Source of the DNA: Candidatus Burkholderia crenata
GTDB taxonomy: Bacteria > Pseudomonadota > Gammaproteobacteria > Burkholderiales > Burkholderiaceae
Length of the DNA: 64,000 nt
Direction: 5' to 3'
Assembly: GCA_001190015.1 (NCBI GenBank)
Contig: LGTG01000643.1
Span: 1 to 64,000, forward strand
Below are positions 19,901-31,214 of this stretch, piece by piece. Position 1 is the stretch's first letter; every line of letters starts with the position of its first letter. The position numbers and the translations under genes are program-made. The notes below the pieces were generated by a model. It was not told the DNA's origin, did no database searches, and saw only the letters and a program-made list of their open reading frames with translations.

Positions 19901-20903
19901 AGGTGTGAAAGTGTCACGTCTGTGCCTCGGCACAATGAACATGGGCACTCCGCAATGGAAGCCGTGGATTTTTGACGAACAGAAGAGTGAGCCCATCGTT
20001 CGCCACGCGCTGGAGGCCGGGGGTGAACTTCATCGATCTGGCTGATTTCTATTCGGCAGGCATCGGCGAAGAAATCGTCGGCCGCATCCTCGGACGCCTT
20101 GCGCGCCGCGAGGAAATCGTCGTGACCACCAATGTCGGCTACGACATGGGCTCATATCAAAACGCCGGCGGTCATTCGCGCAAGCACGTGGACGGTATAG
20201 ACGCTTCGTTGCGACGGCTGGCATGGATTATTTCGACATCTACATGCTGCATTACTTCGACACCGCCACGCCCGTGGAGCAAACCATAGGTACGCTAAAC
20301 GACATTGTCCGTTTTGGCAAGGCGCGCTACATCGGGGTATCTACCATGTACACGTGGCAACTGGCGAAAATTGTCTAGATTTGCGAGCGGCATGGCTGAC
20401 ACAAGACCATCAACATACATACAGTTAGTTGCAACTGAACCTTGCATACCGCGAGGAAGAACGAAAAATGATGCCGTATTGCGCCGATCAGGGACTGGGC
20501 GTGTCCGTCTTCAGCCCGCTGGCGCACGGTCTTCTTAAATGCGACACCCCGTCGACGCGTAACCAGACCGACTTCTTCACTTCGCAGATGTACGGCGACG
20601 CAGCGTCGCGCGAGATTGCGGCGTCGGTGGCCCGTGTAGCCAAGCGACGTGGCGTGAGCGTAGCACAAATCGCGCAGGCTTGGGTGTGCTGTCGCCAGCA
20701 TACTGGTGGGTGCGGATTCGCCTGCCCAGTTCGATAGCGCGCTCAGTGCGCTGGGAACCCCCGCCTGGACACTAAAGAATTGTACGAACTCGACCGCAAC
20801 TACACGCCGTGCGATGTCATCAACGACTACACGGCAGGGCGTCGTACCGCACGCGAACCTCGCGCCCCGAAAGGCGACTTCGTTCAACCGATCAAGGACG
20901 CAG
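19901..20903 (+). pseudogene. Aldo/keto reductase, frameshifted
   Basis: Segments are RLCLGTMNMGTPQWKPW, NFIDLADFYSAGIGEEIVGRIL (catalytic Asp and Tyr of the family), DASLRRL...YFDIYMLHYFDTATPVEQTIGTLNDIVRFGKARYIGVSTMY, and later SVFSPLAHGLLKC and ILVGADSPAQFDSALSAL. Two stops lie near 20378 and several frameshifts follow. It directly precedes an aldehyde dehydrogenase remnant, so the two probably formed a small oxidoreductase operon. The exact substrate is unknown. Confidence 0.8.
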
Positions 20904-20904
20904 C

Positions 20905-21149
20905 ATGAATCTGCTTCGCAAAGAGCATTACATCAACGGCGCCTGGCACAAAAGTGCTGAAACGTACGCCGTTCGCAATCCGGCCACAGGCGAAGTAATT
21001 GCTGATGCCGCAAAAGTCGGCGCAGAGCAAACGCTTCAAGCGATCCGCGCGGCAGAGATGGCCATCGCGCGGACTCACAAGTAACCTGGCTTCGGTTGAT
21101 CCACAAGAAGCCGATGGATACTGCAATAGCCGACCTGCTGGCCACGCTA
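20905..21149 (+). pseudogene. Aldehyde dehydrogenase, N-terminal fragment
   Basis: From the ATG at 20905: NLLRKEHYINGAWHKSAETYAVRNPATGEVIADAAKVGAEQ, the typical start of NAD(P)-dependent aldehyde/semialdehyde dehydrogenases. It breaks by frameshift around codon 60 (LIHKK recovers in another frame), and the catalytic domain is missing. Only about 15% of a normal gene is left. Confidence 0.75.
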
Positions 21150-21180
21150 TAAAAAAACCCGCCGCATGACGGCGGGTCAA
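21147..21180 (-). terminator. Rho-independent terminator reading leftward
   Basis: Stem ACCCGCCG pairs with CGGCGGGT around CATGA. On the minus strand the hairpin is followed by seven T. No leftward gene remains to its right (hemB runs rightward), so the gene it served has been lost or moved. Confidence 0.65.
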
Positions 21181-21189
21181 ACAGCCTGA

Positions 21190-22386
<1,197 letters not shown>

Positions 22387-22485
22387 AGGGGCCAGTGGGT
22401 TGCAGGGGTTTGAAGCGGCGATCGGGTTGCTCGTTACTTGATGGCGTTGCCACCCGATTACCCGGAGTTGTAGGGGACTGGGGCT

Positions 22486-22510
22486 GAGGGGCGAAAGCCC
22501 CGGGATTTTT
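22486..22510 (+). terminator. Probable terminator of hemB
   Basis: GGGGC (22488-22492) GAAA GCCCC (22497-22501) forms a stable GNRA-loop hairpin followed by GGGATTTTT. It lies about 100 bp after the hemB stop. Confidence 0.6.
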
Positions 22511-22529
22511 ATGTGCGAGGCGGATAAAA

Positions 22530-23690
22530 ATCTGCCATCTGGCAGGCCATGAATGGCATTTTACAAACGAATCCTGGTAAAGCGATCCTCATAGAGGATC
22601 GCGAACTGGTTCATCGCTGCCTTCCAGTCATGCGCTGCATGACTCCAGTCAGCCGTGATATTGCGCAAAGCCAACCATAGCAGTTTGGTCGCGGCCTCGT
22701 CCGTCGGGAAGTGCCCTCGCGTCTTGACGATCTTGCGTCGCTGGGCATTCACGCTCTCAATGGCATTTGTGGTGTAAATGACCTTGCGCACCGCTGGCGG
22801 AAACGCAAAGAAGGGTATGGTCCCAGGCGCGAAGCCAGGCAACCACTACGGTGGGAATCGCTTCCCCATTCACTCTGTTCGAATGTGTCCAGTTCGGCCT
22901 GAGCAGCCTCAGCGCTCGTCGCCGTATAGATCGGCCGGATGGCCGCCGCCAGTGCCCGTCGGTCTTTCCAGCTCGCGTAATCCAGCGAGTTGCGGATCAG
23001 GTGCACGATGCACGTCTGCAGGGTAGTGGCCGGGAACACCGCGCCCAGCGCCAAATGTTGCGTACCAGTCCTTCCTCGCGGATCTTGACGCGCAGCGCGT
23101 CGAAGAACACCACCGGATACATCGGCTCAAGAAAGCGACCCTGCCAAGTCGTCACCTCGTCCATCACCGCATCGGTCACGGAACTGATGAACTCCGGCGT
23201 TACTTCGGTGTCATCCTGCTCTGCCAGAAACCCTTGGATCTCGCGCACCGTCATGCCACGGGCGTACATCGCGATGATCTTGTCGTCAAAGCCGGTGAAG
23301 CGCCGCTCGTGCTTAGGAATTAGGATCGGCGCAAAGCTGCCGGCGCGGTCGCGCGGAATCTCCAGTCGCAGCGGGCCGTCGTCGGTCAGCACCGTTTTGC
23401 CGCTCTTGTCGTTGCGATGGTTGGTCGCGTCTTGGGGCCGCACAGCACCGGCCGCATAGCCCAGGTGATGTCCGAGCTCGGCACCCCAGCGCCCGCTCGA
23501 TCAGCGCCTTCTTGAATGCGGCCGAAGCGGCGTGCACCGCTTCAGCCGCCATGGGTCCCTTCACGAACTGATCGATCAGTTCCTTCGGAATAGACGGCAA
23601 CGCCGTCTGGACATCGGTGGCCGTCTTGAGTTTGCATGGCATACATGCTCCTTGAGCTACATGTTATTATGCCTTACACATAAAATTTAT
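22530..23690 (-). pseudogene. IS256-family transposase and element, decayed
   Basis: Start at 23642: KLKTATDVQTALPSIPKELIDQFVKGPMAAEAVHAASAAFKKALIERALG, then DGPLRLEIPRDRAGSFAPILIPKHERRFTGFDDKIIAMYARGMTVREIQGFL, DAVMDEVTTWQGRFLEPMYPVVFFDALRVKIREEG (first catalytic Asp), QTCIVHLIRNSLDYASWKDR (CHxxR-like region), and AFPPAVRKVIYTTNAIESVN...RRKIVKTRGHFPTDEAATKLLWLA (Glu region). At least four frameshifts are present. One terminal repeat lies at about 23660-23690. Confidence 0.88.
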
Positions 23691-23900
23691 GACAGGCTCC
23701 TGGGTCGCGGTTTATGCGCCGGTTGCTGTGTGCCCATTGCCAAGATGCTGGCGCCTGATACTCGCACCTGTTACTCATCACGCAATAGCGCGCCGGTACT
23801 CAACAAGCGCAGCGTTCAAATGCGGGTGCAATAAACATCGCTTCCAGCTATCGCGTAATCTCCTATCCAGTGAGTTCACAACTAACGGATTGACAAGTCA

Positions 23901-24270
23901 ATGACCGCTCCCGCCGAAAGCCACGGGATCTTCGATCACGCACGCGCCAATTGGTACGCTGATCCGCGTAGCGCGTTTGACTCATGGATGGCGAAACAAG
24001 CATTCAAGGCATCGTCCGCCGACGTTTACCGGGCTCAATGGGGCCTCTTCCTTCGAGTGGCTAAGCAGTCAAACACGTCGATCTCAGCACTGTTGATAGG
24101 CTGGCAAGCGAACAGTTCGTCACCCAGCTGGAAATCCGAAAACCACAACGCATCCGCTATCTGCGCCTTATCGAGCGGGTACTCGACCGCCTGCGCGAGA
24201 TAGAAATGGCATCGACAAACCCGGCTCGCTTCATCGCACAGGACGGCGAGGTTTCGTGGCGAGATGCCCG
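23901..24270 (+). pseudogene. Site-specific integrase, N-terminal fragment
   Basis: The ATG at 23901 opens AESHGIFDHARANWYADPRSAFDSWMAKQAFKASSADVYRAQWGLFL, the SAM-like core-binding domain of a plasmid tyrosine recombinase. It continues in another frame (RLASEQFVTQLEIRKPQRIRYLRLIERVLDRLREIE). The catalytic domain is missing because the gene is cut at 24270 by an inverted-repeat junction. It is not the same gene as the remnant at 14.5 kb. The 210 bases before it hold no recognised feature. Confidence 0.6.
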
Positions 24271-24336
24271 GGTGTGAACGGCGGTCAGAAAGCGACGCCA
24301 GATGGCGGCGTCGCTTTCTGACCGCCGTTCACACCC
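24270..24336. repeat. 67-bp near-perfect palindrome made of two IS21-type left ends
   Basis: Arms 24270-24299 and 24307-24336 are exact inverse complements (30 bp each) around a 7-base centre. Each arm reads inward as the IS21-type left end TGTGAACGGCGGTCAGAAAG. The native end already contains the short hairpin at the centre. Confidence 0.9.
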
Positions 24337-25506
24337 ATACTGATATTGTAAGACACGATTGAATTCTCGTACAAACGAGAGCGGCACGAGCTGATCGGTT
24401 TGACACGTAAAATCCCGAGTCGTCCGGACAAGAAGCGGCAAAGCCCGAAGCATAGGGTTTGCGGGATCCTGATGCATTCGAGTCTAGCCGTTACCACCCA
24501 AGGCATTCCATTGGGTCTGGCTGCAATCAAATTCTGGAGCCGGAAAAAGTTCAAGGGGTGCGATGCGCTCAAGCGAAAGATCAATCCGACCCGCGTCCCA
24601 ATCGAGGAGAAGGAAAGCTACCGATGGCTGAAGAATCTGTGGCACTCGACGGCGCTGTTCCGCGAGCCCAACCGCTGTGTTCATGTTGGAGATCGCGAGA
24701 GCGACATTTATGAACTCTTCTGCCTCGCACACGAGCTACAAACGAACTTTCTCGTTCGAACCTGCGTTGATCGGCTCGCGGGAGATGGAAACCACACGAT
24801 CGCACATGAGATGGATGAAGCATGTCTCAAGGGTGTGCATCAGATCGCTGTCCGTGACCAGAACGGCAAGGTTGAGCGGGCTGTGCTGGAACTTCGATAC
24901 CGCCCATAACGGTATTGCCGCCAATCGGCAAGCAACGCCGTTACCCGGCTCTGTCCCTGACGATAACTCATGCAGTTGAACGGGGGCTACCCAAGGCCAG
25001 AAAACGTATTGAATGGAAGTTGATCACCAATTTACCCGTTACTTCCCGCAGATAGGCTATTGAGAAACTTGACTGGTACACACTGCGATGGAAAATCGAG
25101 GTGTTCCACAAGATTCTCAAGTCGGGCTGTAAGGCAGAAGAATCGAAGCTGCGAACCGCGGACCGGCTGGCCAATCTCATTGCAGTATTCTGCATCGTAA
25201 GCTGGCGTATCTTCTGGATAACGACGGTGAACCGGGCTGCCCCGCAGCTGCCCGCCGAAATCGCGATGACACCAACTGAAATACAGCTGCTTGATCAGTT
25301 GGTTAAAGATACCGCGAAGACTTCATTCAACCCTTCAACCGCCGAACCCCTTACACGTTATACCGTCAAACTTGCCCAACTGGGTGGCTATCTGGCCCGA
25401 GCCAATGATCCTCCTCCGGGCAATATCGTTGTCTGGCGAGGATTGGTAAGGCTTACAGATATCCTGCTCGGTTTCGAACTCGCCGAAAAATATGGGTAAT
25501 TGTAAG
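24337..25506 (+). pseudogene. IS4-type element, copy C, 5'-truncated
   Basis: Starts abruptly at the ILIL-DTIEFSY codons after the palindrome and runs to the right terminal repeat at 25506. Compared with copy B it has a frameshift after LELRYRP (about 24903), two stops and an 11-base insertion near 25325. The catalytic Asp and Glu blocks are recognisable but not in one frame. Confidence 0.87.
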
Positions 25507-26344
25507 AGTCACACACCGCGTGGCGATCGCCGGGCTTGCGCAGTCGCGGATGAGTCGCGACGAGTTCGTGCTGATGGAACAGCTGTACGACCGTATCGGT
25601 GGACTTGAGCCAGAGGTTCTTGCCAACCAACATGGACGGCACGGAGTACAGCGCCTTCTTGTCGATGTGTCCGTCCGTATCTACCTTGACCTCGCTCCAT
25701 ACAGCCAACACCGGCGCAACATCAGACAGCGTCGTGAGCAGTGGCTTCTCGATGGCAAAGCGCGCCGCGGCTGCTCGCGTGTCGTGCCATGTTCGCGCGT
25801 GCTGGCCTGCTGCGTGATCCATTCGCGCAACTACCAGTTGGCATCGCTCAGGTCGCGAAACGTGCGCAGCGGCACAAAAGATTTCTTGACATATTTGACG
25901 CCCGATTCAACGATCTTCTTCTTCGGTAGATCGTGCGGTGGACACACGTCAATCCGGAAGCCGTATCTTTCAGCGAGCGCGGCATACGAGCGTTGGACCT
26001 CCGAGCTGTGCATGCAAGCGTTGGTAATCGCGCACTTCGCGTTGTCGATGATGACGCGGCCCGGGCAGCCGCCCGAAGGCGCGACGGTGGCAGGCCAGCC
26101 ACGTCTCGACGGTCTGGTCCAGCACGACCTCGGCATACTGGTGCCGAGACCAGCAGAGGATCATGACGAAGAACCACGTCTTGATCTGTGCGCCCGATTC
26201 ATGTCAGTACGGGTCCGGCGCCGAAGTCGACCTGTGCGGCGGCCTCCGCTGGCGCAAACTCAAGGATCGTTGTGGCCGGTACGCCGCGTTCGGCCTTCAG
26301 GCCCAGCAGGATACGGCGTACCGCCGAGTAGCTGCCGGTGTAGC
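25507..26344 (-). pseudogene. istA: istA-type transposase fragment (IS21 family, second type)
   Basis: Minus-strand pieces are VRRILLGLKAERGVPATTILEFAPAEAAAQVDFGAGP, WFFVMILCWSRHQYAEVVLDQTVETWLACHRRAF, GRVIIDNAKCAITNACMHSSEVQRSYAALAERYGF (integrase-core Asp and Asn) and HDLPKKKIVESGVKYVKKSFVPLR (Glu). The C-terminal KALYSVPSMLVGKNLWLKST follows. Both ends are missing; IS4-type copies C and D abut it on the two sides in inverted orientation. It differs from the istA at 42.5 kb. Confidence 0.82.
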
Positions 26345-27894
26345 CTTGCAATTACCCATATTTTTCGGCGAGTTCGAAACCGAGCAGGATATCTGTAAGC
26401 CTTACCAATCCTCGCCAGACAACGATATTGCCCGGAGGAGGATCATTGGCTCGGGCCAGATAGCCACCCAGTTGGGCAAGTTTGACGGTATAACGTGTAA
26501 GGGGTTCGGCGGTTGAAGTCTTCGCGGTATCTTTAACCAACTGATCAAGCAGCTGTATTTCAGTTGGTGTCATCGCGATTTCGGCGGGCAGCTGCGGTGC
26601 AGCCCGGTTCACCGTCGTTATCCAGAAGATACGCCAGCTTACGATGCAGAATACTGCAATGAGATTGGTCAGCCGGTCCGCGGTTCGCAGCTTCGATTCT
26701 TCTGCCTTACAACCCGACTTGAGAATCTTGTGGAATACCTCGATTTTCTATCGCAGTGCGTACCAGTCAAGTTTCTCAATAGCCTGTCTGCGGGAAGTAA
26801 CGGGTAAATTGGTGATCAACTTCCATTCAATACGTTTTCTGGCCTTGGGTAGCCCCCGTTCAACCGCATGAAGTATCGTCAGGAACAGAGCCGGGTAATG
26901 GCGTTGCTTGCCGATTGGCGGCAATACCGTTATGCGGCGGTATCGAAGTTCCAGCACAGCCCGCTCAACTTTGCCGTTTTGGTCACGGACAGCGATCTGA
27001 TGCACACCCTTGAGAAATGCTTTATCCATCTCATGTGCGATCGTGTGGTTTCCATCTCCCGCGAGCCGATCAACGCAGGTTCGAACGAGAAAGTTCGTTT
27101 GTAGCTCGTGTGCGAGGCAGAAGAGTTTATAAATGTCGCTCTCGCGATCTCCAACATGAGCACAGCGGTTGGCTCGCCGAACAGCGCTGTCGATTGCCGC
27201 AGATTCTCCAGTCATCGGTAGCTTTCCTTCTTCTTGATTGGGACGCGGGTCGGATTGATCTTTCGCTTGAGCGCATCGCACCCCTTGAACTTTTTCCGGC
27301 TCCAGAATTTGATTGCAGCCAGACCCAATGGAATGCCTTGGGTGGTAACGGCCAGGCTCGAATGCATCAGGATCTCGCAAACCGTATGCTTCGGGCTTTG
27401 CCGCTTCTTGTCCGGACAACTCGGGACTTTACGTGTCGAACCGATCAGCTCGGGCCGCTCTTTCTTGTTTGTACGAGAATTCAGTCGTGTCTTGCAATAT
27501 CAGTACGGGACCTCCTGATGCAGCAAACCGGCTCCGGGTAGCCTCAAAGTGCCCGCTCAGGATGACTTGTTCGCTGACCTTGGGATTGGACAGAAACCGG
27601 TAGGCCGCTTTCGTGTTGCACCAATCCTGAAAGGCCATCGGAATGCTCTGCCCGATACACGACTACAGGCGTTCGAGAACCAGGCGGAATCTTTTGCCAA
27701 GACGCTCATCGCGAAACCGGCTTTGTCCCGCTTCCTCGTTCAGCCACGCATTAGCATCACAGGCTTCTTCCGATGCACGATTTCGACCGCCTCTGTTCGT
27801 CATCGCCGTCCCTCATCAACTAATCTTACAACGACGTTAACATAAAGGATTCCTTATTAACAGAGAATCGTAGAAAAATATGGGTAATTGTAAG
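26345..27894 (-). pseudogene. IS4-type element, copy D, decayed
   Basis: Both terminal repeats are present (26345 and 27894), but the flanks share no target duplication, so at least one side has been rearranged. The transposase is broken near 27165 (ANRC region), near 27465 (extra TTCTT) and by a stop in the YALRW block. The lesions match those of copy E at 39.3 kb, so one derives from the other or both come from an already dead parent. Confidence 0.88.
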
Positions 27895-28257
27895 ACGCGG
27901 GCTACCGAATAAGCCAGGTCATCCGCAAACGTATCGAAGAGCATTTCGGCTGGGGCAAGACAATTGGCCGGATCTGGCAGACGGTCTATCGCCGCATCAA
28001 GCGGCGCGTTGACCAGCACTTCAAGCTGACGATGGCCGCGAGCAATCTGACCCGCATGGCCCGAATGCCAAGCGTGGTGCCACAAGGAGCGTTGCAATGA
28101 GCCGCCATGGTGCGAGCACCGTACGGCGCCGGGCTGGCGTGCCTGCGCACTGCCTGCCAAAACCACTCGGCGAACCCGCAATTCAGCAGCAAATTGCATG
28201 TGCAAACCTCTTGAACACTGCTTCGGTCGTCATGACGGGGCACTTTTCAACAGCCTG
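27895..28257 (+). mobile_element. IS5-type element, 3' fragment
   Basis: Last third of the IS5 transposase (from GYRISQVIRKRIEEHFGWGKTIGRI to VVPQGALQ) with the right terminal repeat ending at 28257, then TTAG. The 5' side is cut by IS4-type copy D. Confidence 0.85.
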
Positions 28258-29217
28258 TTAGGGAAATACTGTCGGAGCAGCCCGTTAGTGTTTTCGTCAG
28301 TCCCGCGCTGCCACGGACTTCGTGGATCACAGAAATAAATCGACAAACCTGTGTCGATCTTTAGCTGCGCGTGCTGCGCCATTTCGGCTCCCTGATCCCA
28401 AGTCAGCCCAAGTCAGCGATTTGCATAAATAATCAGGCAGCATGGCCATCTTCGCGGTGATAGCATTGCGCACAGCCTCGGCTCCGTGACCAGCTAACGC
28501 CGGCCCGTTCTTCAGTCGTGCACCGGAGCCGTGGCCTGGCATGGGTGGAAGATGTAGAAGCATGGTGAAGCGGGTTGTTCGTTCAACCAAGGTACCAATC
28601 GCAGAGCTGTTCAGGCCGATGATCAGGTCGCCTTCCCAGTGACCCGGCACGGCGCGATCTGCAGCTTCGGTCGGGCGCTCACTGATCATGACCTCGGGGG
28701 TGATAAAACTTTTGCCCCGTTGTCTCGTTCTAGCGCGCGGCACGCGCAGTGCCCGGCCCGTGCGCAGACATGCGGACAATTCACGTCGCAACGCGCCGCG
28801 GCCTTGTATGTAAAGGCGCCTGATAGATGGCTTCGTGTGAGATCCGCATAGACTCATCATAAGGAAAGTCAACCCGCAATCGGCGACTGATTTGTTCTGG
28901 ACTCCAGCAAGTGCCCCAGCGCCGGTCCGCTCGACGGCCATGCCGTCGACTCTTCCATGGCGCGTTGAGACCCGGAATTGGCCTGCCGTGCAAATCAGCG
29001 ACCGCTCCGGCCAATCGGCTCTGCACATATGTTCATAGCCGTTCGCTCTCTGCGAGCTTGACGGCCTTCGGCCGTTTGGCCGCTAGCTCTGCTTTCCACT
29101 GCGCGACTGTTGCCCGATAGATTAGCGTACCACCACGTGTAGCCGCGTTCCGGCGCAATTCGCGCGAGATAGTCGACGGCGACCGACCTAGCATTCGTGC
29201 GATCTCTCGAATCCCAT
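28258..29217 (-). pseudogene. IS30-family element, copy 4, truncated at both ends
   Basis: Starts at the same CTAA site inside the transposase as copies 1 to 3 and runs to about 29217, where it is cut within the HTH codons by a group II intron fragment. It contains the [18 protein letters not shown] and LTW..GS blocks; a 9-base duplication of AAGTCAGCC near 28402 and a frameshift near 28815 disrupt it. Confidence 0.85.
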
Positions 29218-29575
29218 AAAGTTGGAAGGCGTATTTCGGATTGGCACAAACGCCGCGCGTCTGGTTAGCACTGGACGAATGCTGCGTCACCAGTTGCGGG
29301 CCATTTAGCTCAAGCATTGGCGCCGTGGTACGACCATCTACCGGGAACTGCGTGTGTTGGGAGCGTCTGCTGAGATCGCGCGACAGGTGGCGGCAAACAG
29401 TCGCCGCTGGTGGCGCAATAGCGGCAAGCTACTCAACAGCGTGTTGCCCATCGCCTACTTTGACCAGTTGGGTTTGCCTCGACTCATAACCTCAACTTCT
29501 CGAACCGTCCGGTGCGGACCCGCATGCCGGGTGGTGTGGCAGGACGGCCTTATGGTCGTCCCCTATGCCGATCTA
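29218..29575 (+). pseudogene. Group II intron 3' fragment with maturase C-terminus
   Basis: The plus strand reads WKAYFGLAQTPRVWLALDE, then HWRRGTTIYRELRVLGASAEIARQVAANSRRWWRNSGKLLNSVLPIAYFDQLGLPRL. This is the thumb/GIIM region of a group II intron reverse transcriptase, followed by an intron-end-like tract (GGTGCGGACCCGCATGCC...). The reverse-transcriptase domain is missing because IS30 copy 4 cuts it at the left. Confidence 0.75.
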
Positions 29576-29641
29576 GCTGTTCCTGCCATCTCCCTTTTCG
29601 ATGTAGATCGCCCAGCCGGAGCTGGGCAACCTGCAATCCTT

Positions 29642-30211
29642 TTAGAGCAACCTCGAGTGCTTCGGCAACTGCGCAGAGAGGTACTCGTGTTGATCCGTGA
29701 GAATAGTTCGCCCGGACAACAGGAAGTGTTCGGCGCGGTTCGGCACGTACGGCAGATACACCAAAGGCCGGAAGTTCTCGACCAGCTTTGAGCCCTTCTC
29801 CTGGTTGCAATCGCGGCATGCCGTGACGCCGTTCATCCAAATATCTTGACCCCCGCGCGAGCGCGCGAGGATGTGATCCCGAGTCAGCATGGTTCTCGGA
29901 AACACCATCGCGCAGTAAGCACATGTCAGTCGATCCCGTTTGAACAGCAAATCGTTGTTGCTCTCACCAAGAGGCAGTTCATTCCTGAGCGTTTTCGCCA
30001 TCCGTTCGCTGCCGGCAATCGCGATGATTGGCTTCACTGCGATGGTCGACTGAACGCCGCGACGGGAGTATCCCCCACGGAAGACGCGTTCCGCGTCACC
30101 GAGGTCCCACGCGACTTTTCTTTTTGCGTAGGCGGTCACGGCGTCTTTCGGCGACAGCCATTCGAATGGCTGGCCACTGATGTCGAGGGCAAGAACCTGC
30201 TGGATGGTCAT
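29642..30211 (-). CDS. HNH endonuclease
   Basis: 189 residues from the ATG at 30211 (TIQQVLALDISGQPFEWLS); the frame is open further upstream but no RBS supports an earlier start. The C-terminal half has a zinc-bound HNH fold: CAYC at about 112-115, LTRDHILARSRGGQDIWMNGVTACRDCNQEKGSK carrying the catalytic His, Asn and second CxxC. It is probably a DNA nuclease; related proteins are common next to phage and plasmid tRNA genes. It is the last gene after the tRNA array, in the same direction, with about 95 bp between, so it may be co-transcribed. The frame is intact. Confidence 0.85.
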   Translation of the reverse strand: MTIQQVLALDISGQPFEWLSPKDAVTAYAKRKVAWDLGDAERVFRGGYSRRGVQSTIAVKPIIAIAGSERMAKTLRNELPLGESNNDLLFKRDRLTCAYCAMVFPRTMLTRDHILARSRGGQDIWMNGVTACRDCNQEKGSKLVENFRPLVYLPYVPNRAEHFLLSGRTILTDQHEYLSAQLPKHSRLL

Positions 30212-30307
30212 TGCATCACCTGTAGTGCATTGGATTCGATATGAATGTGGTCGGACTGCTAAGCCGTGTCCGAATACGGTATAGGGGCGATCTGGAGAGG
30301 TATCTGG

Positions 30308-30380
30308 TGCCGCCGGCACGATTCGAACGTGCGACAGTTCGCATAGGAGGCGACCACTTTGTCCACTGAGTTACGGCGGC
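30308..30380 (-). tRNA. tRNA-Arg (CCU)
   Basis: Acceptor GCCGCCG pairs with CGGCGGC, anticodon loop CTCCTAT, T-loop TTCGAAT, discriminator A and encoded CCA (30305-30307). It reads AGG codons. One mismatch at the base of the anticodon stem. Confidence 0.85.
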
Positions 30381-30388
30381 TTGCATGG

Positions 30389-30462
30389 ACTGTCCGGCAG
30401 GATTCGAACCCGCGGCATCCTGCATCGGAAGCAGGCGCTCTCATCCACTGAGCTACGGACAG
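30389..30462 (-). tRNA. tRNA-Arg (CCG)
   Basis: Acceptor CTGTCCG pairs with CGGACAG, anticodon stem CCTGC/GCAGG with loop TTCCGAT (anticodon CCG, codon CGG), T-loop TTCGAAT, encoded CCA. Well-formed. Confidence 0.9.
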
Positions 30463-30469
30463 ATTGTTG

Positions 30470-30550
30470 ACGCGCGGGTCGGATTCGAACCGACGACGGG
30501 TTGCCCCAACGGTTTTGCAGACTGCCCCATTGAGCAGCTCTGGCACCGTG
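30470..30550 (-). tRNA. tRNA-Cys (GCA)-like, degenerate
   Basis: The T-arm GTCGG-TTCGAAT-CCGAC and the loop CTGCAAA (anticodon GCA) are clear. The anticodon stem has a mismatch, the variable region is unusually long with a GGG/CCC hairpin, and the 5' acceptor strand does not pair with the 3' CCGCGCG. Probably decayed or chimeric. Confidence 0.5.
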
Positions 30551-30560
30551 CCATGCTAGT

Positions 30561-30630
30561 AGGCCGTGCGGAAATTGAATCCACGCCAACCGGTTATGAG
30601 CCGGACGCTCGAACCCTCGAGCTAAAGGCC
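30561..30630 (-). tRNA. tRNA with CAU anticodon (Met or Ile2), degenerate
   Basis: Anticodon arm CCGG-CTCATAA-CCGG is good. The T-loop is ATTCAAT rather than TTCRAAT, and only the outer four acceptor pairs (GGCC/GGCC) form. Whether it was Met or lysidine-modified Ile cannot be told. Confidence 0.5.
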
Positions 30631-30659
30631 TTCGATGAAAAATGGGAGATGAAGGATGG

Positions 30660-30743
30660 TGCGTGCGGCGAGGGTCGAACTCGCATTCCTTCCGGACTCG
30701 TCGCTTTTAAGGCGCGGGCCTCTACCGATTGCGCCACTATCCG
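30660..30743 (-). tRNA. tRNA-Leu (UAA)
   Basis: Loop CTTAAAA (anticodon TAA), long class II variable arm, T-arm GCGAG-TTCGACC-CTCGC, encoded CCA. The 3' acceptor CGCACGC is not matched by the 5' CGGATAG strand, so the 5' end may be foreign or decayed. Confidence 0.7.
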
Positions 30744-30754
30744 ATGATGACTGG

Positions 30755-30837
30755 TGCGCACGGCCGGACTGGAACCGGCAGTGCCTTTGGACGCCAGAAC
30801 CTAAATCCGGTGCGTCTACCTATTTCGCTACGCGCGC
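30755..30837 (-). tRNA. tRNA-Leu (UAG)
   Basis: Acceptor GCGCGCG pairs with CGTGCGC (one G-T), loop TTTAGGT (anticodon TAG), class II variable arm, T-loop TTCCAGT, encoded CCA. Confidence 0.85.
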
Positions 30838-30848
30838 ATGAGAGATGG

Positions 30849-30933
30849 TCGGCACGGCCAGACTCGAACTGGCACTTCCGTTGGAAGCCTGCTTTTGAGG
30901 CAGGTGCGTCTACCGTGGTTTCGCCACGTGCTG
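30849..30933 (-). tRNA. tRNA-Leu (CAA)
   Basis: Anticodon arm CCTGC-CTCAAAA-GCAGG (anticodon CAA), class II variable arm, T-arm GCCAG-TTCGAGT-CTGGC, encoded CCA. One acceptor mismatch (second pair). Confidence 0.85.
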
Positions 30934-30942
30934 AGAGTATGG

Positions 30943-31029
30943 TCCGGCCTGCGAGACTCGAACTCGCAATGCTCTTTCGAGCTCCAGTTCCTGAAACTGG
31001 CGTGTCTACCTGGCTTCCACCAAGGCTGA
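30943..31029 (-). tRNA. tRNA-Leu (CAG)
   Basis: Anticodon arm CCAGT-TTCAGGA-ACTGG (anticodon CAG), class II variable arm, T-arm GCGAG-TTCGAGT-CTCGC, encoded CCA; acceptor TCAGCCT/AGGCCGG with one mismatch. Confidence 0.85.
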
Positions 31030-31037
31030 ATTGTTGG

Positions 31038-31121
31038 TGCCCGAGGCGAGACTTGAACCCGCATGGATGAAATCCACTGCCTCCTCAAGACAGCGCGTTT
31101 ACCTGTTTTCGCCACCCGGGC
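31038..31121 (-). tRNA. tRNA-Leu (GAG)
   Basis: Acceptor GCCCGGG/CTCGGGC, anticodon arm CTGTC-TTGAGGA-GGCAG (anticodon GAG), class II variable arm, T-loop TTCAAGT, encoded CCA. Confidence 0.85.
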
Positions 31122-31131
31122 ATGAGATTGG

Positions 31132-31206
31132 AGCCGGCAATCGGATTCGAACCGATGACCCGCTGCTTACGGACACAGCCGCTCTGGCCAGCTGAGCTAT
31201 GTCGGC
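31132..31206 (-). tRNA. tRNA-Thr (CGU), 8-base anticodon loop
   Basis: Acceptor GCCGACA/TGCCGGC (one mismatch) and T-arm ATCGG-TTCGAAT-CCGAT are good. Between GCTGT and GCAGC the loop has eight bases (GTCCGTAA), so the anticodon is CGT if the extra base is 5', or CCG if read from the T. Thr is favoured by the body of the tRNA. Confidence 0.6.
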
Positions 31207-31214
31207 GCAACTGG

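Noticed and set aside
29605-29630. Hairpin GCCCAGC-CGGA-GCTGGGC as a terminator of the HNH gene
   Set aside because: No T-run follows on either strand; it may belong to the group II intron target region.
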